From assembly GCA_021234155.1 (NCBI GenBank), contig JAJEKV010000035.1, forward strand, positions 2,790,001-2,854,000: DNA of 64,000 nucleotides, written 5' to 3'. This stretch comes from Isoetes taiwanensis. Its lineage: Eukaryota > Streptophyta > Lycopodiopsida > Isoetales > Isoetaceae. Position 1 is the first letter of the stretch, and each line of letters begins with the position of its first letter. Shown here piece by piece: positions 1 through 9,661 of this stretch. Both the position numbers and the translations under genes were made by a program. The notes beneath the pieces are model-generated. The model was not told the origin of the DNA and made no database searches. It saw nothing but the letters and a program-made list of their open reading frames with translations.

Positions 1-48
1 CTGGCTCTTTGTCGGGTGTCCGCCTTCAATTGTTCTCACCCTGTGCTC

Positions 49-642
49 CTAGTAGTAAGCGTTGTATGCCTCCCACTTCGCCATGTAGGCATTATGCTCC
101 CTGATCTTCTTCTGATAGACCTTGACGGGGTCTATCACGTACGCCTCCCGTTGTGGTCGCGGGGCTTTAACCCTATCCCACGTCGGAAAAGGTGGGGGCT
201 TCGGCGCTGCCATTTCGCTCTTCCTCGGGTGCCACACCTTTCGGGGTACTTCCTTCTCCACGACCGGGGGTTTCGAAGAGCTTGCCCCCTCAGTCTTGGG
301 GACGTAATCCTCGTCCGAGTCGTCGGTAGAAGGCGGGGTCTGCTCGCCTGATGGCTCATTGATGACGGGACCCGCCGCTCGCTTACCAACCTTCACAACT
401 GTTCTCTTGCCCGCCTTAATGCCTTTGGCCCTCTTCCTCTTCGGCTCGCCGGCTATGGTTGGCTCGTCCTCCCGTCTCTTTGTCCTCTTCTCTCGTGGCT
501 CTTTGGCTTCATGCTTGCGATGAGCGCCGCGAGGTCTTCTTCGCCAGGCTAAGCTTCGCTGCCAGCTTGCTCGTCCCTCTCCTCGGCTTCTGCAGGCAGG
601 GCCCAAGCTTGAGTTGTTCCTCGGACTTTCGGCTGTCCCCAA
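49..642 (-). CDS. Basic hypothetical ORF downstream of a minus-strand LTR and primer-binding site
   Basis: A 197-residue open frame that I do not recognise as a family member. It is rich in Arg, Lys, Glu and Pro, with a basic N-terminal half, an acidic patch (TDDSDEDYV) near residue 108 and a Tyr-rich C-terminus ending AYNAYY. It lies on the same strand as the LTR at 1530-3109 and the primer-binding site at 1517-1528, about 880 bases downstream, which is where gag or another first ORF of an LTR retrotransposon would sit. No zinc knuckle or protease motif is visible, and the rest of the element lies outside the window. It could be a gag-like or accessory ORF, or a chance open frame in GC-rich sequence. 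The assignment to the element is inference from position and strand. Confidence 0.35.
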   Translation of the reverse strand: MGTAESPRNNSSLGPACRSRGEGRASWQRSLAWRRRPRGAHRKHEAKEPREKRTKRREDEPTIAGEPKRKRAKGIKAGKRTVVKVGKRAAGPVINEPSGEQTPPSTDDSDEDYVPKTEGASSSKPPVVEKEVPRKVWHPRKSEMAAPKPPPFPTWDRVKAPRPQREAYVIDPVKVYQKKIREHNAYMAKWEAYNAYY

Positions 643-1073
643 GCCCCGATTCCTCCCATCTCCTCCTTTCCTCCTCGGCGATTTCTTGAGGATCGGTGCA
701 TTACATCCATTTGCTCCTCCCTATGACCTCGTGTCGTAAGCTCTGTTCGAGTGTGCCTCCTCCTTTGGATGAAGATTAGCCTTCTTGCCGGAAAAGGCGT
801 TCTGGAGTATCCTCCGAATCGTGGGGGTCACCGGCTTATTTGGAAGATTAAACCCTTGAGGGGCTTCCCCGGTCTGCTTGAAGCGGGCCATATTGACCCG
901 GTTTCTTCGATCGAGCTATCTTGAAGATCGCCTTGGCAAACTAGAGCAGATTTCTAAGGGGGGGACGCGGAAATGGGGGGTCTAGATCTATTTATAGGGG
1001 TCGATTTTAGGTCAAACTTCAAACTATTTTTTTGGGTCATCTGGAACACCTAGAACACCTAAATTCAAGCATG

Positions 1074-1140
1074 GTCTCACACGTTGCGCCCAGCCCGATA
1101 ATGAAAAGTTCATTTTCTGTCCTGGCGCGACGTGTGAGAC
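1074..1140 (-). repeat. Leader hairpin A, 67 bp near-palindrome
   Basis: The outer 11 bases (GTCTCACACGT) are the exact reverse complement of the last 11 (ACGTGTGAGAC). A GCGCC/GGCGC stem follows, and an inner stem AATGAA/TTCATT (1100-1105 with 1109-1114) closes on a 3-base loop. The axis is at 1107. A homologous hairpin lies about 200 bp away at 1276-1340. Confidence 0.85.
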
Positions 1141-1275
1141 ATGGTGGGTCCCGCTACTAAATTTTGTACTTTTTAAACATGTAACATGCCAATTCTACTA
1201 CTTCTTAGCTTAATTTTAGAATTATCAAGTTATTTTTCTGTGATTTATAACTTTTTAGTGTGTTTCAAGCTGAAT

Positions 1276-1340
1276 GTCTCACACGTTGCGCCCAGCCCGA
1301 AAATGAGATTCTCATTATCTGTCCTGGCGCGACGTGTGAG
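1276..1340 (-). repeat. Leader hairpin B, second copy of the near-palindrome
   Basis: Same outer arms (CTCACACGT at 1278-1286 with ACGTGTGAG at 1332-1340) and same middle stem as hairpin A. The inner stem reads AATGAG/CTCATT (1302-1307 with 1311-1316), so one base pair has changed on both sides relative to copy A. Loop sequences also differ (AAG versus ATT). Confidence 0.85.
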
Positions 1341-1516
1341 GGCTCACCAATTTTAGTCTTTTTATGTTTTCATTCATTTTAACTGTTACTAGCTTAGCAT
1401 AAACTACAAAAATGAGAAAAATTTTTTTTTTCCATTTTTTCGAGGTTTAAGGATCCTATCAAGTTAGTACTACTGGGAGCATGGATAGTGCTTTGCTCTT
1501 GGTCACCAAGAACATT

Positions 1517-1528
1517 GCTCCGATACCA
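1517..1528 (-). promoter_or_regulatory. Primer-binding site, initiator tRNA-Met type
   Basis: On the minus strand this reads TGGTATCGGAGC, one base different from TGGTATCAGAGC, the usual plant site complementary to the 3' end of initiator tRNA-Met. It lies one base inside the LTR end (GTCACA), the expected place for priming minus-strand cDNA synthesis, and it fixes the orientation of the element. Confidence 0.8.
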
Positions 1529-1529
1529 C

Positions 1530-3109
1530 TGTGACGTCCCCTACTCGTATACGGTGCACTCACCGTATACAAACAGGAGTTCATCCCCCATACCAACTCC
1601 ATGCCGATACAGGGCCCTCCACATGACACTGCAACCGTGACGGGTTCCAGTGGGAAGAGTGAAGGGGTCATTTCACCCCGTCTCCCTCAGGGCCTACCTA
1701 GCTGCGGAAGCGTAAACATACATGTCAGTATACAAGAGCATCACATATCCACCTCTAGGGTGGTACATCACATCTGCATAGACAATGATCAGCACAATGC
1801 ATATGGGAAATCCTACCCAAGGCTCAGACTCAAAGGGACGACTGACGGCTTGGGTCTCCAGAGTTCTTTGCAGACAGAATCATGGCAATGGATTGGGCTG
1901 GCATAAGAACATGGCATTGGGTTGTCCACTCCATCCGCCCCTCCTGTGCACACTTTGCAGAGTAGGTTGAAAAGTGTTGGGACCTGACTGCAGCCCGCCG
2001 GATGCATAGCCGAAGGGGCTACTCCTGGGTTGCATCTCCCGATTACGATGGGGCGGTAGGGATCACTCCCTCCGAGATCTACATGCTGACTCAAGGTGAC
2101 TAGAGGGCCCTTTGCCCTTATTATTTGAACCCTTTGGAAAGTGTACACCACTTCACGGGTGTCGGGCCCATGCCTTACCCACACTCAGTGGTAAGCCATT
2201 AGACCTAGTCACAATGATCCCCGGTAGGCCTTACACACCAGAGGGATCGTTCGAGAGTCAGGACACGAACCTCCTTCTTAGCGGCCTCGGCCCCTTCACC
2301 CACAACCATGTGTGGTTCTTGTACACTGAGGCGAATCTACGGGTGTGCTAGAGAGGCTAATCTAGGAGCATCTACTACCAAGCTTTAGGTCTCTACCCCC
2401 CTTCCCAATACAAGGAGTTCATAGAGATACATCATCCATATACATCACAGAAGAACTAAAGAACTAGATCTATTCTATATCATAGAGTTAGGTTCTTTAG
2501 TTAGAGTCTGGTATCTAGAGATATAGAGGGCTGCTATGGGCAATTTAATAGGCTAAACCTACTGATTCTATGACTGAAATATGGTTTAAGCTATTAAATT
2601 GCCTAAATACCTGATCCTTGAGTGGCCCCTCCTGACCTGAGTTCGACCATCCTGCTGAACTGCTCGAATCATGGAAAACTAATGGTGCAATTCTCTCAGA
2701 CAGAGTCTGGGAGGCGGTTTTGGCTCTTGGGGCAGCCAAAACAGAGCTCTAAAACCCTAGGAACGAAAAATGGGCAAGTTAGGGTTTCCCCTCCTAAATA
2801 GACAAGGGGTGGGCTAGGGTTTCCGATTATCCCCTTTAGGCATGTGGGATAATTGGGAATGGGCCCACTTGCCTTTAATGGCTAGGTGGCAAAATATGGC
2901 CACATGGAAAGGTGTGCCCATATTAATGTGCACATTGGTAAATGTGCACATTAATAATAAATGCACATACCCTTTAATGGCTAGGTGGCAAAATATGGCC
3001 ACATGGAAAGGTGTGCCCACATTAATGTGCACATTGATAAATGTGCACATTAATGACAAATGCACATACTTTGCAAGTTGCCCCCCTAGGGGCTACTAGC
3101 CCGGTTACA
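1530..3109 (-). repeat. 5' LTR of a Gypsy-type retrotransposon (about 1.58 kb)
   Basis: In minus-strand sense the LTR starts TGTAACC (3109) and ends CGTCACA (1530), giving TG...CA ends with matching termini, followed by the primer-binding site. A diverged relative occurs at about 52480-53736: stretches such as the one with CTCCATCCGCCCCTC near 1927 and TAGGAGCATC near 2363 recur there in the same order. The internal region runs leftward and leaves the window, so the 3' LTR cannot be checked. The Gypsy assignment is inferred from LTR length and terminal sequence, not from a seen polymerase. Confidence 0.75.
2872..3069. repeat. 99-bp tandem duplication inside the LTR
   Basis: Two copies, 2872-2970 and 2971-3069, nearly identical. 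Each carries a perfect 15-bp inverted repeat, ATTAATGTGCACATT, with a 4-base spacer (2922-2955 and 3021-3054). The spacers differ (GGTA versus GATA) while the arms are unchanged. Confidence 0.9.
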
Positions 3110-3195
3110 CGCCGGGCGCATTACCGTCGGTCGGTCGAGGCGTGCGGACGCGTGGCAAGATGATGCGATATCGCCCCGGGACCCGGTAATCGTCT
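3110..3195. other. GC-rich junction between LTR and Copia remnant
   Basis: About 85 bases of GC-rich sequence with CGGTCGGTCGAGGCG-type runs, unlike either neighbour. No gene or repeat recognised. It marks the 5' truncation point of the Copia element that follows. Confidence 0.4.
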
Positions 3196-3199
3196 TTGG

Positions 3200-6100
3200 A
3201 ACGCCTGAAGGTAAAGACAGAAAAGGAGGATCTGCAGGTATTCATATTGCTCAAGAAAAGGCAGAAATTAAGGAAAAGGAAGAATCGAGTGATGATGAGG
3301 TAAACTGTATTTGCTCATTAAATGATGTTGATTCTAGAACTAATGGCAAGCATTCTGTGATTATAGTTGATAGTGGAGCTGAAAGATCAGTAGTAAGATC
3401 TCTGGACATGCTTAAAAATCAAACAGCAGCTAAATCCAAACATGTACAAGTTGGCAATGGAGACCTACAAACTATAGAAGGATGTGGAATGCTGGAGCTG
3501 CTCGATCTGGATGGAAAAAAAGTTAATATTGAGAATGTTTTGTGTATTCCTAGTCTGATAAAAAATTTAGTATCAGTGTGTCAGTTAGTGGATTTGGGTT
3601 ATAAAATCTTCTTTGAGAAGAAAGCTTGTAAAATTTTTATGAAAAATGAATTGAAGTTTTTGGCAAATTGAGTTGGAAACCTGTTTCAATTTGAAAATGG
3701 TTTGGTTGATGGAGTTAATGCTGTGTTAATGGTTGACATGGAAACTTGGCATAATAGGTTGGCTCATACACATTACAATAATGTGAAGGTTATGGCAAAA
3801 ACAGGGCTCATTGAATGCAATATACCAGAAAACCATAAATGCCTATGTGAAGGCTGCATGTTAGGCAAGATTACAAGGTTGCCATTTCCTAAATCACAAA
3901 AAAGAGCTGAAGGAGTCTTAGATCTAGTGCATACAGATCTTTGTGGCCCCTTAAATGTTAGGAGCAGAAATGGGAAGAGATATTTTATAACTTTCATAGA
4001 TGACCATAGCAGAAAATGCAAAGTATATTGCTTGACACGAAAATCTCAGGCCCTTGATGCTTTTAAAATGTATGTCTCAGAAATGGAGAGACAAACAAAT
4101 AGAAAATTAAGGTGCATAAGATCAGATAGAGGAGGTGAGTACTTATCTGCTCAATTTGAGTTCTTTTGCAGGACTAAAGGAATAAGGAGACAGTTGACTT
4201 GTAGACATACACCACAGCAAAAAGGGATTGCTGAAAGGAAAAATAGAACTTTGCTTGATGCAGTGAGGTCCATGTTAAAATATTCTGGTTTGCCAAACAA
4301 ATTATGGGAGGAAGCATTGAGGATAGCAGCCTATGTGCAAAATAGAATTCCAACCTCAAGTTTGAAAGGTAATATTCCAGAGTTGGTGTGGTCAAATAAT
4401 AAAGCAAACATAGATTATACTATGCTCAAATCATATGGATGCTTAGGATATATCCATGTGCCAAAAGAATTAAGGCAGAAATTGGACAATCGAGCAGAAA
4501 TAGGTTATTTTGTGGGGTATGATGAACAAAGTAAAGGTTGTAGAATGTTCGGTCCTGAGTTGAACAAAATTATAATAAGTAGAGACATTATTTTTTATGA
4601 ACATACTTATTATAAGGACAGGCAGCAATCAAGGAAAAATATTGACAAACTGGTCGATCAAACAGGTTTTAAATATGATGTAAATGATGATGACAATGAA
4701 AAGGTTGATGGGGATAAGTCTGATATGAAAGAAAATCAAGCAAGTTTAGATGAAGAGCAGGGGAATATTGCTGAGCATGCTGTTCCTGATACACAGCCAG
4801 AAAAAGTGAAGAAAAGAAGAACACAAGCAGAAAGATTAAGAGAAAACTTACCTTTGAATGAGAACGAATATGGTAGGCATGAAAGTGGAAGAAGTAAGAG
4901 GATTGAAAAATCTGCTGAGCTATCAGATCAGGAACAAATTCTAGCTATCTTAGAAGACTCTATTGTCCCAACTTCATATGAAGAGGCAATACATAGCAAT
5001 GAGAAGGAACACTGGATTAAAGCAATGGAGGAGGAGATAAAATCATTTAAAGATACAGGAACATTTGATGTAGTAGAAAAACCAGAGAATACCAACATTG
5101 TAGGAAATAAATGGATTTATAGAATTAAAACCAATGTTGATGGTACAAAAAGATTTAAGGCTAGGCTGGTAGCTCAAGGCTTCTCTCAGAAGAAGGGAAA
5201 GGATTATAATGAAATCTTTTCTCCAGTAGTCAAGCTAACAAGCCTAAGAGTACTTTTGGCAATAGCAAATGCTCTAAATCTAGAGCTACACCATATGGAT
5301 GTCAAAACTGCCTTTTTGAATGCAGAATTAAAAGAAACTATTTATATGAAACAACCTACAGGTTATGGGGAGAATAATTCAAATGTTTGGAAGCTAAGAA
5401 GGGCAGTATATGGATTAAGGCAGTCACCTCGTGAATGGTACTTTTGTATGGATAATTTTCTAAGAGGACAAGGTTTTGAAAGGTTGAAAAATGATGGAAA
5501 CTTGTATAAATTCAGAGATGGAGAAAATTTTTGCTTGATTGCTTTATACATGGATGACTGTATAATGATCTCAAACAATCAAAGCTGCCTAATCACATGC
5601 AAAGACGTATTAAAGAATAGGTTTGAAATGACAGACCTTGGGGAATTGAGACAGTTTCTAGGCATTGAAGTCTTGAGAAATAGGGATAAAGGAATTTTGA
5701 CTCTAAAACAGAGCAGACATGTGGAAAACATGCTTAAAAGATTTGCCATGCAGGATGCGAAAGTAGCAAAAGTTCCTCTTGTAGTAAGCCATAAACTCAC
5801 TGACATATTACAGTCCAATGAAGACACAAAAGGAATGGAAAAAATTCCATATAGGGAGATAATAGGTTGCTTGTTGTACTTAGCCAATAACACAAGGCCA
5901 GACATCAGTTATTCAGTCAATATCTTGAGCAGATACTGCCATTGCCCAACTAGGAGACATTGGAAAGCTGCAAAACATGTAAAATATTTGAAGGGCACAG
6001 CAAATTTTGGGATTACTTTCACATCTGATGATCTAAATCTAAAAAGTTTTAGTGATGCAGATTGGGGAGGAGATAGAAGTACAAGAAAATCTACTTCTGG

Positions 6101-7071
6101 ATTTGTTGTTTTTCAATGTTGATAAGTACATCAAAATCCGTACGTTTAAAAAACGTTTTTTAAGATTTTTTGAAGATTTTTAAAATTTTTGGAAAAAATC
6201 TTTAAAAACGTATTTCATATAAAATCCTTAAAAATCTTTAAAATCCTTAAAAAATCTTTAAAAATCCTTAGACTGTGATTTTTATTATCCAAATATATGA
6301 TATTCTTGAGCTTATTTATCCTTGTATATGAAATTATGATATTTCTTAACCTCTATAATAATGTTTTTCTAAACTTTCTTAAGAGCTGCATGGCAATTGT
6401 ATCTTTGTTCTTGAACTTAATAGTTTTTAGTCGCAGCATAAACTTCTGATTTACTTGTTGGCATGCTATGTAACTTGTAGCAAAAATGTGCATTTTAACA
6501 ATAGCAAATATGTCCAATAAAGCAGTGCAAAGAATGTGCAATTTTTTTTATTTTTATTTTTTGGCCGTACCAAATCATAAAAATCCTTTAAAAAACGTGA
6601 GGATTTTTATAGAGGTACTTTAAAAATAAAAAACGGGTTTTTTAACAACATTGTTGTTTTTCTTGGAGGGGGAGCAATAACATGGAGGAGCAAAAAACAA
6701 AAGGCAATGGCAATGTCCTCAGCAGAAGCTGAGTATGCAGCTAGTTCATTGCTATCCAAGGAGCTTGTGTGGCTAAGAAGACTATTAGAGGAACTTGGCT
6801 TCAAGCAAAGGCAACCTACTGCAATCATGACTGATAGCATGAGTTGCATAGCAATAGTAAAAAATCCAGTTCAACATGAGAGAACTAAGCATATTGAGCT
6901 TGGCATGCACTTTATTAGAGATATGGCAGAGAAAGGATATATTCAGATGTGCTACATTCATACCAATATGCAAATTGCTGATATTTTACCAAAGCTCTGG
7001 TTGAAAGAAATTTTACTGAATTCAGAACGAAATTAAATGTTCTTAACCTGTATGCTGAAGGAGGAGTGTAG
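3200..7071 (+). pseudogene. Ty1/Copia polyprotein: protease, integrase, reverse transcriptase, RNase H
   Basis: One frame runs from about 3200 with the protease motif VDSGAE (3363 onward), is cut by a single TGA at 3669-3671, and resumes in the same frame. Integrase follows: zinc-binding WHNRLAH...CEGCMLGK, then catalytic HTDLCG, the SDRGGEY motif and the QKGIAERKNR motif. Reverse transcriptase has FKARLVAQGFSQ, MDVKTAFLNAEL and the active-site YMDD in LALYMDDCIM-type context. RNase H has SDADWGG, then is interrupted by the insertion at 6115-6650 and continues as LGGGAITWRS, AEAEY and TDSMSC. A one-base deletion near 6986 breaks the last 30 codons; the original frame would end at the TAG at 7069-7071, inside the start of the 3' LTR. 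Gag and the 5' LTR are missing. So: domain order PR-INT-RT-RH (Copia), 5' truncated, three lesions, no longer autonomous. Confidence 0.95.
6103..6662. mobile_element. 536-bp non-autonomous insertion with 12-bp target-site duplication
   Basis: The 12 bases TTGTTGTTTTTC occur at 6103-6114 and again at 6651-6662, flanking an AT-rich 536-bp body (6115-6650). Removing the body and one copy restores the RNase H reading frame (SGFVVF followed by LGGG). The body's ends carry a short inverted match (TGTTG at 6117, CAACA at 6646), and subterminal AAAATCC / GGATTTTT motifs recur in opposite orientation. It has no coding capacity. A 12-bp duplication is in the range known for Mutator-like elements, but the family is uncertain. 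Confidence 0.85.
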
Positions 7072-7442
7072 AATTTGGTAACACAAGTTCATTTATCATC
7101 ACATAGGTTAAAATGGTCTTACAGGTTGAAGATTCACATTTAACAGTTGGAGATGCAAGCAAATGCATATAAGTGCTTTATGTGTTAAAAGATGGAGGCA
7201 AAACGAAATTCGAATATAGAAGTTCCCTGAGTGCAAGGGGAAAGCACCACGGTTGCATTACAGGATGGAACCATGCCATAGCGGTCGGATCCGGCCCTAT
7301 AAACTAAGATGTACATAAGATAGAGATTACACTGAAGCAATTTGGGATCGAATACTGCCAGTTCGATGTTTTAAGCATATGTTCGTTCATTTGTGAAGTT
7401 CACAATATTGTTTAAAGCTTGATTGATTGGTTATTATTTTCA
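7067..7442 (+). repeat. Probable Copia 3' LTR
   Basis: It begins TGTAGAATTTGG right after a purine run (GAAGGAGGAG, 7057-7066), the position of the polypurine tract that primes plus-strand synthesis. A TATAAA-like motif lies near 7299, fitting an LTR promoter. The end is placed at TTTTCA (7442) by the TG...CA rule only. No 5' LTR exists in the window for comparison, so the right boundary is tentative. Confidence 0.55.
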
Positions 7443-7625
7443 ATGGTTGAATAACCTTGTGCTCAAAAGGAAAGTTGTTGAGCTGTGATTTTGTTTGAAA
7501 ACTCTCATTTGTTGAAAGAGCTTTAGAGCTGCATCAAGTTGTCTTTTCTCTTGAAGTGGTAGAGAAAGAAAATAGGTGAAAATTCTACTTATTAGAAATA
7601 ATATCTTACTGCATGCTGCCATTCC

Positions 7626-8610
7626 CTAAGGAAAATATAATGTAGCAAAATGGAATTTACTCTTGCCATAAAGAACCTCAAACAGTTCGTGTTCCCTTGC
7701 AATTGGAAGCAGTTCTTTTTCAATCATGCGAAACATCTCTACTGCAGAAAGAGCAAACTGTTTCCTTATAGCATTCAGCCTCCATTCCAGACCGCCATAT
7801 TTAGAGTCCGGGATGTGGTATTTCCAGACTTTTTTTGCGGTGTTTCCGGCCACCTGTTATCAGCCACTGCGCACTTCACCGTTTCAAGCCCAGAATCACT
7901 GCGCACTTCACAGTTTCAAGCCCAGAATCAACTGTTTTGGGTCATTTTTTGCTTGATCCGGCCCTATCTAAGCTCAAATCACTTCCTCTCTTCATCAAAC
8001 TAGTGTTAAAGAGGAAGACAAAGCGATTGGAAGGGCTTTTGAAGCATTTCAAGCCATCCAGGGAGCTGCAAGGAGGATCCGACCAAAGATTTTTGCTCCG
8101 CAGCGCAGTTTCGCGCTTGGTTTTTGGCCAGAAATACCATATTTTTTGCCTGAAACACCACTTTTTTTGGCTAGAAACACCATTTTTTTGGCCGAAAATA
8201 CCATTTGGCTGATATTGGATGGCTGGAAATACCACAAAAAAAGGCCAGAAATACCACATCCCGGACTCTATATACGGGCGTCCCTCCATTCTTGGAATAA
8301 AAATTTGCGTAACAAAACCCTTCAGTTCTGTTTTAAAACAAGAATGTAGAGTAACTGGAATGACAACTCTAATGATAGAATATCATCCTTGTTCAAAGCT
8401 TTGAGATAGTAAATTGGTATGGCAAACTGCCATTTGTTTGCATGCTCTTTCAATCTCTACACAACATGCAATATTATCTTGCAAAAATTGAAGCTTACAT
8501 GCTGAGAGGCTTATTCATATGACATATGGATTTCTCAAGAATAACTTTAATGTGCTCGAGAAAGATGTGGCCAATATACCAGTACTGCAGAATCTCCTGT
8601 TATTAAAAAT
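7626..8610 (-). pseudogene. Exon-like minus-strand host sequence interrupted by a transposon
   Basis: I do not recognise the protein. Three minus-strand segments read like exons: about 8608-8517 (HIFLEHIKVILEKS, then a GTAAGC donor), about 8490-8400 (NIACCVEIERACKQMA), and one that continues across the inserted element from 8291 into 7787-7626 (LNAIRKQFALSAVEMFRM, then ELLPIAREHELFEVL). Joining across 7788-8282 keeps the frame through EWRLNAIR. All are on one strand in consistent order, suggesting a multi-exon gene later broken by the transposon and by the LTR element at 8766. No stop-free full gene exists. This is inference from coding-like composition and splice-like edges. Confidence 0.35.
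7788..8282. mobile_element. 495-bp terminal-inverted-repeat transposon, Mutator-like size
   Basis: The 9-bp sequence CCTCCATTC flanks the body on both sides (7779-7787 and 8283-8291). Left arm 7788-7866 and right arm 8206-8282 are diverged inverted repeats of nearly 80 bp sharing TAGAGTCCGGGATGTGGTAT (right arm in reverse complement). Inside are a 32-bp tandem repeat (7865-7896, 7897-7928) and several degenerate copies of a roughly 22-bp unit of the type GGCCAGAAATACCA near 8127-8206, typical of subterminal repeats. There is no transposase. Nine-base duplications with long inverted repeats fit non-autonomous Mutator-like elements. Confidence 0.8.
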
Positions 8611-8765
8611 TAGTTTTAAGCAAGAACCACCATGAAAATCTGATAAACTTAAGCACAGACATAACATTAACATTGGATTCGGAAGCAGCTGAAACAATGA
8701 AGTTGGATACAGGAAAGAAATTGGGAAAGTAATTGAATAGAGAGATCTGTGTCCTTGCATAGATA

Positions 8766-8972
8766 TGTTGAAATATAACAAGAAGATAACATTATTGTAT
8801 TAGCTGTTGTGCTAGCCGTTATCACTAGGTTGCAGGACATCATCTATTAGTGGCAAGAATTTACTAGTCATTATTAGTGGTTCCGAGATTTCATGAACTG
8901 CTACATATGTACGAGATCCAGTTGTGAATCAATACACTGTTGTTCATGATTTCTTCACTTCGTTTTCCAATA
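8766..8972 (+). repeat. 5' LTR (207 bp)
   Basis: Runs TGTTGAAATATAAC to TTCCAATA. The right end is fixed by the immediately adjacent primer-binding site and by the same end in the 3' copy. The terminal dinucleotides are TG...TA rather than TG...CA. Confidence 0.9.
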
Positions 8973-8984
8973 TGGTATCAGAGC
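8973..8984 (+). promoter_or_regulatory. Primer-binding site, initiator tRNA-Met
   Basis: Reads TGGTATCAGAGC, the exact plant initiator tRNA-Met site, directly abutting the LTR with no spacer. Confidence 0.92.
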
Positions 8985-9118
8985 GGGTGGCTCTTGAGAC
9001 CAAGAGCCTTAGGGAGTGAAGGAAAGAGTGGCAACCTGGAGGTCGAGATTTCGTCTATGGCCTTGAAAGGATGCTCATGAAGGACCATGAAAAGTGTTAG
9101 GAACTACATGTTCGTTAT

Positions 9119-9661
9119 TTGGTGTGCCTTATGGGAAGCGGCCACCATGGATATGGCATGCAGCTCGGGATGCATGTAGCAAGGCAGGCTATAGGAAGCC
9201 GGAAAGACCCCATGGAGAAGCTGATGGCAAGAAAGCCAGAGACACTGGTGATAGATTTTCACAGTGGATGGCAAGATTGCAAGCAGGTGCCTGAGGCTAT
9301 AGGCCAACATGAGATCAGGCTGCTGAGAAGAATCAGAAAAGATTCCGTGAAGAAGCTGACGGCAACAAGAATGCTGGAGACACTGGTGATGGATTTTCAT
9401 AGTGGATGGCAAGATTGCAAGCAGGTGCCTGAGGCCATAGGCCAAGATGAGATCAGTGGAAGGCAAGTCTGCAACCAGGTGCCTGAGGCTATAGGCAAAG
9501 ACGAAATCAGTTTAAGGGGAGAACTAAACAACAAGAAGTGTGAAAATGCCATGGCATCTAGAATGATTGTGGTCATAAGTAATGGATGGCTATACTGTAT
9601 CAGATTGCCTAAAAGTGGTAGCAGAGTGGCGACACAATGTCAGTCCGAAGTTATGGATTGA
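9119..9661 (+). CDS. Repeat-containing ORF of the LTR element
   Basis: A 180-residue open frame near the 5' end of the element's interior. It contains repeated blocks DFHSGWQDCKQVPEAIG (near residues 46 and 91) and a shorter third VCNQVPEAIG, reflecting the tandem DNA repeat at 9203-9455. I do not recognise a domain. It starts about 135 bases after the primer-binding site, where gag would normally be, but it lacks any gag signature. The repeats could be transduplicated host sequence or low-constraint expansion. Whether it is translated is unknown, and it overlaps the next ORF in another frame. Confidence 0.35.
   Translation: MVCLMGSGHHGYGMQLGMHVARQAIGSRKDPMEKLMARKPETLVIDFHSGWQDCKQVPEAIGQHEIRLLRRIRKDSVKKLTATRMLETLVMDFHSGWQDCKQVPEAIGQDEISGRQVCNQVPEAIGKDEISLRGELNNKKCENAMASRMIVVISNGWLYCIRLPKSGSRVATQCQSEVMD
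9203..9455 (+). repeat. Tandem duplication of about 135 bp
   Basis: The block around GAGACACTGGTGAT and GCAAGCAGGTGCCTGAGG occurs at about 9203-9317 and 9338-9455, with a third partial copy after 9455 (GCCTGAGGCTATAGGC). It is diverged by scattered substitutions. Confidence 0.8.

Larger units (their letters stand above)
643..1516 (-). other. 5' leader of the minus-strand Gypsy-type element
   Basis: Untranslated sequence between the primer-binding site and the first ORF of the element. No long ORF is seen. It carries the two hairpins annotated separately at 1074-1140 and 1276-1340. A long leader between primer-binding site and gag is usual in plant LTR retrotransposons; that this stretch is a leader is inferred from position. 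Confidence 0.5.

Noticed and set aside
16-689. Plus-strand ORFs opposite the 49-642 minus ORF
   Set aside because: Shadow frames of a GC-rich region; no recognisable motif.
8973-8984. Part of a tRNA gene
   Set aside because: Only 12 bases match tRNA-Met, at the exact LTR border; no cloverleaf around it.
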